A stretch of 64,000 bases of DNA from Manduca sexta. Its lineage: Eukaryota > Arthropoda > Insecta > Lepidoptera > Sphingidae. A program made the position numbers and the translations under genes. The stretch lies in NCBI RefSeq assembly GCF_014839805.1, contig NC_051124.1, positions 2,666,001 to 2,730,000 of the forward strand, given 5' to 3'. The notes beneath the pieces were generated by a model that worked only from the letters and a program-made list of their open reading frames with translations, was not told the DNA's origin and did not search any database. Positions 1 through 9,908 of this stretch are shown here, in pieces (positions within the stretch are counted from its first letter, which is position 1; the number at the start of each line of letters is the position of its first letter).

Positions 1-32
1 CAATAAATAAAAAATATATATAAATGTTACAG

Positions 33-3000
33 AGAAACTTGGCAAAATAAAATCGTGGAGTTGCTGCCCTCTGTGCTCTTGATGAACATAGTGACACTCT
101 CTACAGGGAAGGACACTCAGCTACTTTCTGAAAGACAGGTATTTTTAATATACTTTAAGGCAGTTTTCCAAAGTGATAACTACATCCTAATTTGGCCATG
201 GAAATAGTTTAATTATGCTCGTAATGTACATCAGAAGGAAGTCTAAATATTTTATTTCTTACTATTTATTTTTCTTTCTTACACTGGCTTACATATATTA
301 TAAATGTGAAAGTATGTAAAAATGTTAGGAGGTAAGTTAGAAATAAACACCGAAAGAGCTCAACGGACTTGGCTGAAACTTAGCACACTACTAGACCATG
401 TTCTAGATTACTCCATAGACTATTTTTATCCTTGTAATTTGCTCTCATGTGAAATGATTTAATTCTTCATCTGATTTTTAATTGAAGCACTATTTTAAAG
501 ACTTATAGTCGGAGAAGCTTTCCATGTGGGCGAATTGGGGGACAATATCTAGTAATCTATAGTATAATAAAAATATATATTTGTTATTATTTTCAGCCAG
601 AAGTCGTCATAGTGAGCTATAAAATAGCTAGCATGTACACAGATTTGTTAAAAAGCAAGAAATTTGGTGTTGTTATCATTGTAAGTATTCTTATATTTCA
701 ATATTGATTAATATTTTGTGTTACCCTGCCATATGCAAATAATATTTTTAAGTTAATTGCATTTGTTCTAATCAACCTTTTAAATTACTTAAAATAGATT
801 AATTTTGTATATTTAATTTAATTATTATTAATTATAAACAAAATGTTACTACAATTTTTTAGAAGGGGTCAAAAATGACCCAACACTTAATTTAAGCATG
901 GACAAAATCTATAATAATTTAATTGCAGAATGCGTTACATATTGTGATAAAAATAAAACGTAAAAGTATTGCGCACTTCTAATATTCGCATAACATAGTT
1001 CCGAAATTAAAACAAAATATCTTGCAGTAGCTAAACGTAAAAAAATGATTAAAAAAGTTTTTCATAATTTTTGAAACTAATATAATGTATGCTATTTATA
1101 CCCTCATACACGGACTATGGTGAGTTGTGAGTTGTGAGTTGTGTAGGACGAGTCGCACCACCTGAAGTCGCACAAGGCGCAGTGCACGGGCGCGCTGCGG
1201 GCGCTGTGCGGCGGCGCGGCGCGCGCGGTGCTGCTGAGCGGCACGCCCGCGCTCAGCCGCCCCGCCGAGCTCTACACGCAGCTCGTGCTCATCGACGCCA
1301 AGCTCACACCCTCATACACGGACTATGGTGAGTTGTGAGTTGTGTAGGACGAGTCGCACCACCTGAAGTCGCACAAGGCGCAGTGCACGGGCGCGCTGCG
1401 GGCGCTGTGCGGCGGCGCGGCGCGCGCGGTGCTGCTGAGCGGCACGCCCGCGCTCAGCCGCCCCGCCGAGCTCTACACGCAGCTCGTGCTCATCGACGCC
1501 AAGCTCACACCCTCATACACGGACTATGGTGAGTTGTGAGTTGTGTAGGACGAGTCGCACCACCTGAAGTCGCACAAGGCGCAGTGCACGGGCGCGCTGC
1601 GGGCGCTGTGCGGCGGCGCGGCGCGCGCGGTGCTGCTGAGCGGCACGCCCGCGCTCAGCCGCCCCGCCGAGCTCTACACGCAGCTCGTGCTCATCGACGC
1701 CAAGCTCACACCCTCATACACGGACTATGGTGAGTTGTGAGTTGTGTAGGACGAGTCGCACCACCTGAAGTCGCACAAGGCGCAGTGCACGGGCGCGCTG
1801 CGGGCGCTGTGCGGCGGCGCGGCGCGCGCGGTGCTGCTGAGCGGCACGCCCGCGCTCAGCCGCCCCGCCGAGCTCTACACGCAGCTCGTGCTCATCGACG
1901 CCAAGCTCACACCCTCATACACGGACTATGGTGAGTTGTGAGTTGTGTAGGACGAGTCGCACCACCTGAAGTCGCACAAGGCGCAGTGCACGGGCGCGCT
2001 GCGGGCGCTGTGCGGCGGCGCGGCGCGCGCGGTGCTGCTGAGCGGCACGCCCGCGCTCAGCCGCCCCGCCGAGCTCTACACGCAGCTCGTGCTCATCGAC
2101 GCCAAGCTCACACCCTCATACACGGACTATGGTGAGTCGTGAATGTCACAACACCGCACGGTGGTGAGTATAATGATTTGCGATAGTGGATATATTGACT
2201 CTAGATCTTCTTAGTTTGAAATCACCGTTTTTTTAAGTATTTATGTATAAAAAACAAAGCATCCATTTCCCTATCATTTAACATGCTGGCTGGAATATTG
2301 GGCTCTACTTTTTGACGTCGGAGTTGGTGAGTTTTAAAAGTAATATGACCATTCTATTTTTGTGTTGATGAAAATATTTTATACTAGGAATATAATTGTA
2401 CGTTTATAAAAGGAGCTCGCTAAAACATCCATGGGTCTAGTGCTTTCTTTTAGTGGTAATAGTTCCATACCATTTTTAATTTTATATGATTAAAATTGGT
2501 TATACTTAAAAATATCTATAACATGTGTCAAAATTTATAATATGTGACAATTTTTATTGTCCAGGCAAAAGGTACTGTGATGGGAAGCTGACAAAGTTTG
2601 GTTGGGACATGTCGGGTCAGTCAAATTTGCCTGAGCTTCAAGTTTTATTGCAAAAGAAATTCCTCATCAGAAGGACCAAGGAACAAGTCCTTACAGACCT
2701 AGAGGCCAAAACCAGGTAGTAACATCTATATTATCACTTTATACTAATCAAAGTCATATTAATTGGTAATAACCTACTATTTAATTTCAAATATTAAGTT
2801 TTGATATTTTTTTTTGTAAAGAGAAGCAGTATTACTGGACGAATCACTGATGCAGTACAGCGCACAGGATCAGGAAGGGCTGTCGCAGATGGCCGAGGCC
2901 TATAAATCATCCACGAAGTCTGAAAAGCATGCCGCTCTCATCACGTACTTTAGCGAATCTGCAAGGGTCAAAATACCGGCTATTTGGTAAGTGAAATTAA

Positions 3001-5225
3001 TGCCTTAGTATCTTTTGTAGCAGTATATTTTAGTACGCATATTATGTTTGTATGTAATCTTTTTGCTTATATTACTTTTAAATAAACTGATCTGCATACC
3101 GGCTAGCGCAGCGTTGGACGTCCAACTGCAAGGTGGACAGAAGACTTGATAAAGGTATCAAGAATACGTTGAATGCAGGCCGCTTTCGACAGGTCTGCCT
3201 AGAAATTCTTGGGGGAGGCCTATGTTCATCAGGACTTTATGTGGCTGATAACGATGATGAAACTGATCTGCGATTTTAATATTAAAATCTTTATTAAGTA
3301 TTGTCGCTTTGAAGAATTCTTTAATTCCACAGCAAATATATTAAACAACTGCTCGACAATCCTACCACGAAGAAGTTCCTCATATTCGCCCATCATAAGA
3401 TCATGATCAACGCTATAAGTGAGACCCTTGATGAGCGCGCGGTACATTACATCCGCATCGTGGGCTCTACTCCCACCGCATCCAGAGCGGTGAGTTACAA
3501 TTATGGCGTCTTGACAACACGAAGATTTATTAATTTATTGTTATTATCTAACTTGTCTTGTCCGCAATCAATCCAGTTCTAATTTTTAACAAGTTAAATA
3601 TCTGGGTCATTTTTGACCCGTCAAAATATCTCCTACCGGGTCATTTCTGACCCAGTGTTCAATAATACATTTTTGACTCAGGATCTGGTCGAGAAGTTCC
3701 AGCACGACCCGACGTGTCGCTGCGCAGTGTTGTCCATCACGGCGGCCAACGCTGGCATCACGCTCACCGCCGCCGACCTCGTCCTATTCGCTGAACTGCA
3801 CTGGAACCCTGGGGTAAGATATATTAATCGTACAAGACATTTAACGTGTACACAAATGCTTATGACGGCACACTCCTCAGCTGTAGGTATCTGTAAATTA
3901 TTACCATAATAAAGTTGATTAAACTCTGATTATTTTGACTTTGATAGTGAAGTGTTCATAATAATAAGTTTCATACAGGCATAATTGTGGTCGCTTATAG
4001 CGGCGATAACCTAGTTGGGTGTGGAACGGACTGCTAATCTGCACATATGAGAAGTTCTCTATAGGAATTTCGAAGGTGTGTGAAGTCTACCAATCCGCAC
4101 TAGGCTAGCGTGGTGGACTAAGGCCTAATCCCTCTCAGCAGTGTCGGAGGCCCGTGCTCAGCAGTGGGCGAGTATATAATACAGGGCTGATATTATTATT
4201 ATTAATTGTGGTCGCTGACGAGGGGTAATCCTCCCGTCAGTCGACACAGACGTGCGGTGCGTGCAGGTGCTGTCGCAGGCGGAGTCTCGCGCGCACCGGC
4301 TGGGCCGCGCGGGCTCTGTGCGCGCGCGCTACCTGCTGGCGCCGCGCACCGCCGACCAGCACATGTGGCCGCTGCTGCAGCACAAGCTCAATGTACGGAC
4401 ACTATCACCAACACTCTATATAATCCACCAATACATCCTTCAGTAAATTTGGGAAACCCTATGAAAAAACTTGTACAGTCATATAATGCTACCAAATCAA
4501 AAAATATCGAACGCTTATCATCATAATTTCCTGTCATTTTGAATCCTACATAAAATTGAAATTAATAATTAATCAGTTTGTGAAGTTAAATATTGTACGA
4601 AGTTTTGACATACCCTTCGTGTTTTACAGTATAAATGTTCTCTCATTTAGACAAGAAAAATCTAGTATTTGCTACAACGTGAATAACTAATGTAGATAAT
4701 ATATTTCAGGTGTTAAACGACGTGGGGCTAAGTCGCGAAACATTTGAAGATACCGCTACCACTCATCAGGTAAATCTCACACTCACTAGTCACCACTGTG
4801 GAATAATATTTATACGATTTAAAAATCAAACACATATCTCTACTTTATGCCCGAAGAAGTAGGCAGAGGTGTAACTGCAGCACCCACATTTCGCCAAGTG
4901 TAATTCGTCCCATAAGGGGCGAGTGTTTCGTCATATAAGGCATAAGCTCCTTACGTTTTTAGTATCGGTAATACACAATTTTTCAAATCTAACCCTTTTT
5001 CAGGAAAGCAAAAACACTATGTCGCAGTATTTAACACAAATTCCACCCGTGAAGAACAAAAACGATTACATCCCAGGTACAAATATAAGGAAAGATGAGA
5101 AAGTCGGAACGCACAACACTACTGAATTTCATTCTCCTCAACCGAGCACATCTGAAGATAATGCAGAAAAATCTTTCTTTGAAGACGATGAAACGGACGA
5201 TATATTGGCCAATTTAGATTTATGA
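33..5225 (+). CDS. Marcal1: SMARCAL1-like annealing helicase (SNF2 family), 3' part of gene
   Basis: SNF2-family ATPase that in animals rewinds RPA-coated DNA at stalled forks. Exons that join in phase: 33-138, 597-680, one of five copies of a 181-bp exon (1147-1327, 1348-1528, 1549-1729, 1750-1930, 1951-2131), 2565-2715, 2822-2986, 3333-3489, 3682-3813, 4267-4392, 4710-4769, 5004-5225, giving about 460 residues. Visible in order: the ETW..LLPS segment after motif Ia, VVIVSY, KFGVVII followed by DESHHLKS (motif II), [11 protein letters not shown] (motif III), [40 protein letters not shown] (motif V), WNPG, and [11 protein letters not shown] (motif VI). The order and spacing match SMARCAL1 closely. 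The N-terminus, with RPA-binding and HARP regions, would lie left of the window. Two usually conserved positions differ: IRIVGST for the common IRIDGS/T, and HRLGR for HRIGQ. The last exon encodes an acidic tail ending DDILANLDL. Family assignment is very secure; which copy of the repeated exon is used is not known. Confidence 0.93.
866..881. promoter_or_regulatory. GGGTCA-N4-TGACCC inverted repeat (intron of SMARCAL1 gene)
   Basis: Perfect 6-bp inverted repeat with spacer AAAA. The same arms recur in another intron at 3604-3619 (spacer TTTT) and 3638-3653 (spacer TTTC). The arms resemble nuclear-receptor half sites, but they may equally be termini of a small transposon. Function is unproven. 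Confidence 0.3.
1100..2131 (+). repeat. Tandem array: five copies of the SMARCAL1 DESH-box exon (201-bp unit)
   Basis: Five full units follow a partial one. Each unit is a 181-bp exon (60 codons plus 1 nt, starting DESH and ending at TAT G) plus a 20-bp spacer, GTGAGTTGTGAGTTGTGTAG, which contains both a donor (GTGAG) and an acceptor (TAG). The units read as identical. The array is preceded by the last 20 bp of the same exon (1100-1119) and a 27-bp spacer with one extra GTGAGTT heptamer. The fifth copy is followed by GTGAGTCGTGAATG. A 20-bp spacer is too short to be spliced as an intron, and reading through it meets TGA within four codons, so at most one copy can contribute to a functional mRNA. 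The unit is very GC-rich against AT-rich flanks. Confidence 0.93.
3096..3259 (+). mobile_element. RTE-type LINE 3' fragment in SMARCAL1 intron
   Basis: A 164-bp fragment with the GGGGGAGGCCTATGTTCA and GGCTGATAACGATGATG tail typical of lepidopteran RTE-like LINEs, also seen at 14.6 kb. It is flanked by the 12-bp direct repeat AAACTGATCTGC (3084-3095 and 3260-3271), the target duplication of a target-primed insertion. It is strongly 5'-truncated and has no coding capacity. Confidence 0.75.
3604..3653. promoter_or_regulatory. Two GGGTCA-N4-TGACCC inverted repeats, 28 bp before an exon
   Basis: Two copies of the motif also found at 866, starting 34 bp apart, immediately upstream of the exon at 3682. 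They could form small hairpins in the pre-mRNA near the acceptor, bind a nuclear receptor, or be MITE ends. No choice can be made from sequence alone. Confidence 0.3.
3996..4202 (+). mobile_element. tRNA-derived SINE, internally deleted copy, in SMARCAL1 intron
   Basis: Starts with a box-A-like segment (GATAACCTAGTTGGGTGTGG) and ends with the body GTGCTCAGCAGTGGGCGAGT and a TATTATTATTA tail. It is flanked by a 14-bp target duplication, TAATTGTGGTCGCT (3982-3995 and 4203-4216). Compared with the full copy at 28884-29205 it lacks about 115 bp, including box B, so it cannot be transcribed from its own promoter. Confidence 0.8.
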
Positions 5226-5417
5226 CCAATCAACTGCCTTCCCAGTCGAACTACGGTGAACTGCAAGGAAGGATAATTGGGTGGTTCCTAGATCAACAAA
5301 GGACGCGTCATGTGATTAGTACTGCAAACATAAAATTCTGTATATTCAATATAACTACTACATAGAAAGTACGTCGCATGTACTATACCATTTTGTGTCG
5401 GTATGGGCACACACATA

Positions 5418-5423
5418 AATAAA
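5418..5423 (+). terminator. Polyadenylation signal of SMARCAL1-like gene
   Basis: AATAAA about 195 bp after the TGA stop at 5223-5225, in AT-rich DNA. It is the first canonical hexamer after the stop. Confidence 0.6.
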
Positions 5424-5872
5424 TCTTAAACAACATTTGTCTATGTTACATACACTTCACCGATTTTTATAGATGTGTGAATAATTATTTGCTATCATAC
5501 TTTGCCAGAAAGGCCATATCAGACTAGGCGCGTTTTATATCGATGGTTGAATGGCTATATACGTAAGACATATAATTTGAAAAAAAAAAACTTAAAGTGA
5601 TTAAATGGGTATCAAATTTAAAGAAATTCATTTTTCTTATGAACTTAAATATCTACACTACGTCTATGAGATCTGGACTGATATATTGTGAGGATTTAAG
5701 GATCGAGATGTAAAATAATTGTTAAAAAAACATTTTTCTGGTTTAACTTTACCAGTGAGCTACAATTAATAATTCTTCATTATATGGAGGTTATTATTGA
5801 TACTGTATTTCTGCAACATTCTGTATAGTTTTATCAGTTTCCTAAATTTTTTGAGCGGTCTGAATTTATTGT

Positions 5873-6036
5873 TAACCGCCATTTTCAATAAATGATCTTG
5901 TTCCTTTTTTCAATATATCTCTAAAAATGTACCAATCGGAACAAAGTTTTTTGATATGCTTATAAATGATTTATTTTGTTTGGTTTATTCTCGGCATCGG
6001 ATTGAAGATTGAGATTGCTTATTGAAAACGGCTGTA
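5873..6036. mobile_element. MITE, TAACCGCCATTTTCAAT family, copy 1
   Basis: 164 bp with imperfect inverted ends: TAACCGCCATTTTCAATAA at the left, and the complement TACAGCCGTTTTCAATAA at the right. A related 162-bp copy lies at 44055-44216, with shared internal text (ACCAATC, ATTGGTTTATTCTCGG-like). No coding capacity. Confidence 0.65.
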
Positions 6037-8156
6037 AATAGTTTTTTATGCTTTTCTTGTCTAACTTGTTTATAAACCACTAACAATATGAGCAAATTAT
6101 TTATTGTTTTCAATATAAGGATACATAGTTACAAACTAATAACAAAGGATAGAAGTGCGATGTCATCTTAATTTCAATAATGTACTAGAAATTACACAAA
6201 AATTATTATTTTTTTTTTTATTAAAAACACATCTCACATAAACATACCTTTTTTTTAATATTCTGTTAAATGTACCGATTAAAAATACATTGCTTTTCCA
6301 TAAAGTTTGATTAAAAATATTTTTGCCACAATCCTTTTACTTTTCTACAAGATTTCCTATCTGCATCGAAGATGGGCCACGGGTAAGAGAAAAATTGATA
6401 TCATGCCTTTATAAGCTGAAACTAAGTATATTTCATAGTAATATTATTTAAATTCATATATTAGTATTATTGGTGCTATAGAATAATTTTTATCCAGAGA
6501 AAATATAAATCTGGAGTTTTATCCCGGTTTTTTTTCACGCGAGCGGAGTCGCAGTCAAAAATACATAATATGATTTGAATTATAATTAACGCACTCAAAA
6601 TAATTATATTAAGTGCGCTACTTCAATATTATTTTACACCCGATTTCAGTTAACGATCCAAATATCAATCTTTGATCTGATTCCAAGAACAAACCAATCA
6701 AAATAAGTCATTTGTACACATAAACATTTACTCTGATTGATCCACTGAAAAGCGATCGAGTTCGCCTACAGAAATTGGCGATAAGATTACAGAATAGTGA
6801 ATAGTCTGGACCACACATTATAGAATAGTGTGGACCTGCTCCGAATGACTATATACCGGTTGAACTCGAAGGTTCGCCACAAGTCACTATAGTATTCTGG
6901 GTATCTATCAGCTGGTATTGCATAATTGGACGCATCGTTATCTCAAGGCAGGGCATTGGCCAATAGCGCCCCTGAAGCTTCGGCCCCGGTTATAATTCAT
7001 AATGTTATGTGGGTAATCTATCGACTGACGCTAATCGTCCGCCAAGGCTGTTACAACCGGAGCATTGAACCTGATGGTAAGTTCAGTGTCTAGAAACTTC
7101 CACCATCGAGAGGTGGCTATATGCGGGTGAATGGTTGAGTAATCTGTTATGCTCAGGTAGGCGAAACATGCCTCTAGGTTTATTTATCTTAGGCCTTATT
7201 CTCTATGCCACACGTTATTTTGATAGACCATAGAGAACCACTTCCAATTTACAATATGGAATGGTCTTCTGTATGCCAATTTCTATGTGCGTTACGTGCT
7301 TGTTACCGTAGTATTGTAATGTTCTGCTTGTTTTTTTCTTTTTTTTGTATCGGACCCCGCAGTCAACATCGGGGTAACCTGCGAATGGGATAGGTACTGG
7401 AATCTGGCTTAGCGACTGCAGGGATCTGGAGGACAGTTCGGAGGGGATATCGGGGGGAAGGAAGGGTTGAGGAAGGAGAAGGAGCCCTCTTAGGATAGGA
7501 GGAGAGGTGAAGGCCAGGAAATGTTCGCGAGCCCTAATAGGCCTCAATCTGAATTGGCATCTATGAGGTATACATACTTAGCTCTATGCCTAGGGCCGCA
7601 ATAAATGTATTCCCGTGCATGGGCGTGCTTTCGATGTTCAGACCGGGCGCACAAGAATTAAATTGGGGGCAAATTCTTTGCTTGTTACGCAATGTCACAA
7701 TGAAGTGTGGCAAGAGAATAAGGCCAAAGGTAAAGCATTATGCCAGCGATGTAAAGCTGCTGAGGGCTGATCTCAATAAACAATACGTTGATAAGTGAGG
7801 GTTCTATTAATACAAAGTCATTGACACAGACACACGGGAAGATCCCGTATTCGAGAATTATCTTGTCCCGCATCTAAACATGTTGCGATTCGAGAAATGT
7901 CGAAACTGTTTTATCGAATACTTTACGCGGACTCGCTTATGTAAGTAATAAATTGTATTATGTTTTATTTAAACTTTAGTATAATTGATATATTTAATAA
8001 AAAATATATTGAAGGAGACTTAAAGACTATTAAACAAAATAAATATTGCCAATAACAAGCGTCAATTTGGATATGAACGAAATGCGCACTCTTTAAAAAT
8101 AAATTGCAGGTAAAAATAAATTAGATAGCAATAAAGGACACGTATGTAGGTTGTCT

Positions 8157-8420
8157 TCACGATTCCTCATGATTTTCCTTGTCCGTTAAAGCAAGCGATA
8201 ATTCATAAAGAGAATACACACATACTTTTTTAGGAAAGTCAGATGTGTTTGCCCTTGGGATTTAAACCTGCGGACATTCGTCATGGCGGTCCGTCCCGTA
8301 ACTAACTAAGCTAACGCCGCTATTTTTTTTTTATTCTTTATTTAAGGAGCTTGGTCGTTATTTCACGACTATGTCGCTCCGTACGTCCACTTTTATCCAC
8401 GCCTAACGCCGCTATTTGCA
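8157..8420 (-). mobile_element. tRNA-derived SINE, truncated, interrupted by a LINE tail
   Basis: Reverse-strand copy of the SINE seen complete at 28884-29205. The box-B region (TTTAAATCCC on the minus strand) and the head TAGC/GGCGTTAGC are recognisable. The body (3' part) is missing. It is split by a 77-bp insertion at 8326-8402. Confidence 0.65.
8326..8402 (-). mobile_element. Very short 5'-truncated LINE 3' end inside a SINE
   Basis: A 77-bp insert whose minus strand ends in AAATAAAGAATAAAAAAAA. It is bounded by a perfect 15-bp direct repeat, CTAACGCCGCTATTT (8311-8325 and 8403-8417). The duplication plus the A-tail marks a target-primed reverse transcription event into the older SINE. 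Confidence 0.75.
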
Positions 8421-9302
8421 TACGGAACATGCAAATATTCAATTCATTAGTATAGTAAGTATGCATATTAAATATATTTGTAAGTCAGTGCTTAATATAA
8501 ATTGAATATATTTTATTCGTGTATTTACTTATCTTAGTCATCAACTGAATCGTCCATATGGCCCGATTCCTGGCGCCTTCCCTTCGTAACTTATGTAAAA
8601 TCTATTATCATTGGAACGATATCCTAATCGCATTTATGCATATTGATACTGCCTATATGTTGTATCGGGTTCCCGGTATGTTGTTCGGGGTTGAAGAGGG
8701 TAGTTCAGAAGCCGCGCTGCGGACGAATAATAAAATGTAATGTCTCCGAAATTCCATTAAAGGAAATAAATATCTGGTTATTGTCTAATATATAGTAGAA
8801 TGATTTGACGTCAGACAGTTTTTGGCAGTAGGTGAAGACATATATGAGCGTACCGGGACTGATTAATGTTATTATCAAAAATAATAAAATTATTATTGAT
8901 AGACCCGTCCTTTATTCTTCATCAAACCGGGAAATGAAAGAAGTATTTTCAAATTGCCTTTTTAAAAATGTAAGGTGTTTGTAAAAAAAAAATATTTATG
9001 TATAACACATTAGTAACAATGGTGATAAACAAAAAAGCATTTACTTAACCTACTCATAAAATATTTGGTTCTCGATAAAATCTTTGCAATCCGGAATCCG
9101 CATTCGACAATCACGAAATTTGATTTCTTTGAGTGCCTCTAAGGAAACACCTAACCCTATCTGTTGGCTAACACGCACTGATGCACGTAGTGGTTATACT
9201 GTGATTGCTAATGCGGGGCGCAGAGCTTTATCCTTGTATTATGACGTTAAACTTATCGTGTGTTGTACCTATCCTCCTATGGCGTACCTATATACCACAA
9301 TT

Positions 9303-9425
9303 TTTTTTTATTGCTTTGAATGATGAGACGAACCTGCCGCCGACAACATGAGATGTTATGTCGAGATATTATGATGTTAATTGTTATTATGTCGAGTAGT
9401 TACACTGCCTACAAATTACAATGTA
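9303..9425 (-). mobile_element. Degraded LINE 3' tail (family of 20.1 and 28.5 kb)
   Basis: Poly-T start, TTGCTTTGAATGATGAGACG, then a diverged stretch mentioning GAGATGTTATGTCGAGA and GTAGTTACACTG, matching in order the better copies at 28507-28803 (-) and 20088-20395 (+). Short and degraded. Confidence 0.5.
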
Positions 9426-9786
9426 TTTAATGTTTTCCTATAGAAATGTTTTACATCCCCACATATTCACTGTCCGATGTGGATCGGCCGTGGACATTTG
9501 CCGAAAAAACATTTTAGCCAAAGAATCTTAGTACTTATCTCACTTTAAAGAAGGATTTTATCTAAGCTTTTTGAAATTAATACTCATCTTATATCACGGA
9601 ATATACAGAGCGAAAAGCGGGTACATTTGCGTCTCTACCTACCCCTTCTGGAAGAAAAGGCGAGAATGCCTGTGTGAGATTATTACACCCTGTTAAGGCG
9701 CTCTACAGTTAATATATTAAAAAATAAATATTTAAACGTGGAACTCAGGTGCTAATGAAATAGGCGTAAATTAATTAAAATAAATA

Positions 9787-9792
9787 TTTATT
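9787..9792 (-). terminator. Polyadenylation signal of the five-domain Kazal gene
   Basis: AATAAA on the minus strand, 117 bp beyond the TGA stop at 9909-9911. Confidence 0.55.
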
Positions 9793-9908
9793 AAATAACA
9801 ACAATGACTACAAACGCCGTTACAAAATATCTCTTCGCGTCAACTTAATTCAAAATATTATATTAACGCCAAACAGTCTTAGGTATAACTTATAAGTAGG
9901 TGATTAGA

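Larger units (their letters stand above)
5426..9780. other. Intergenic, repeat-rich, no gene seen
   Basis: AT-rich DNA between the SMARCAL1-like and first Kazal genes. It holds a MITE (5873-6036), a more GC-rich unclassified block (about 6950-7600, short broken ORFs, probably old retroelement), a degraded Helitron-like end near 6530, a SINE with a nested LINE tail (8157-8420) and a LINE tail (9303-9425). Short ORFs here have no recognisable domains and overlap repeats. Confidence 0.6.

Noticed and set aside
1134..2135. Five identical 65-residue Arg/Ala-rich open frames
   Set aside because: They are the wrong frame of the repeated SMARCAL1 exon; the true frame starts with DESH.
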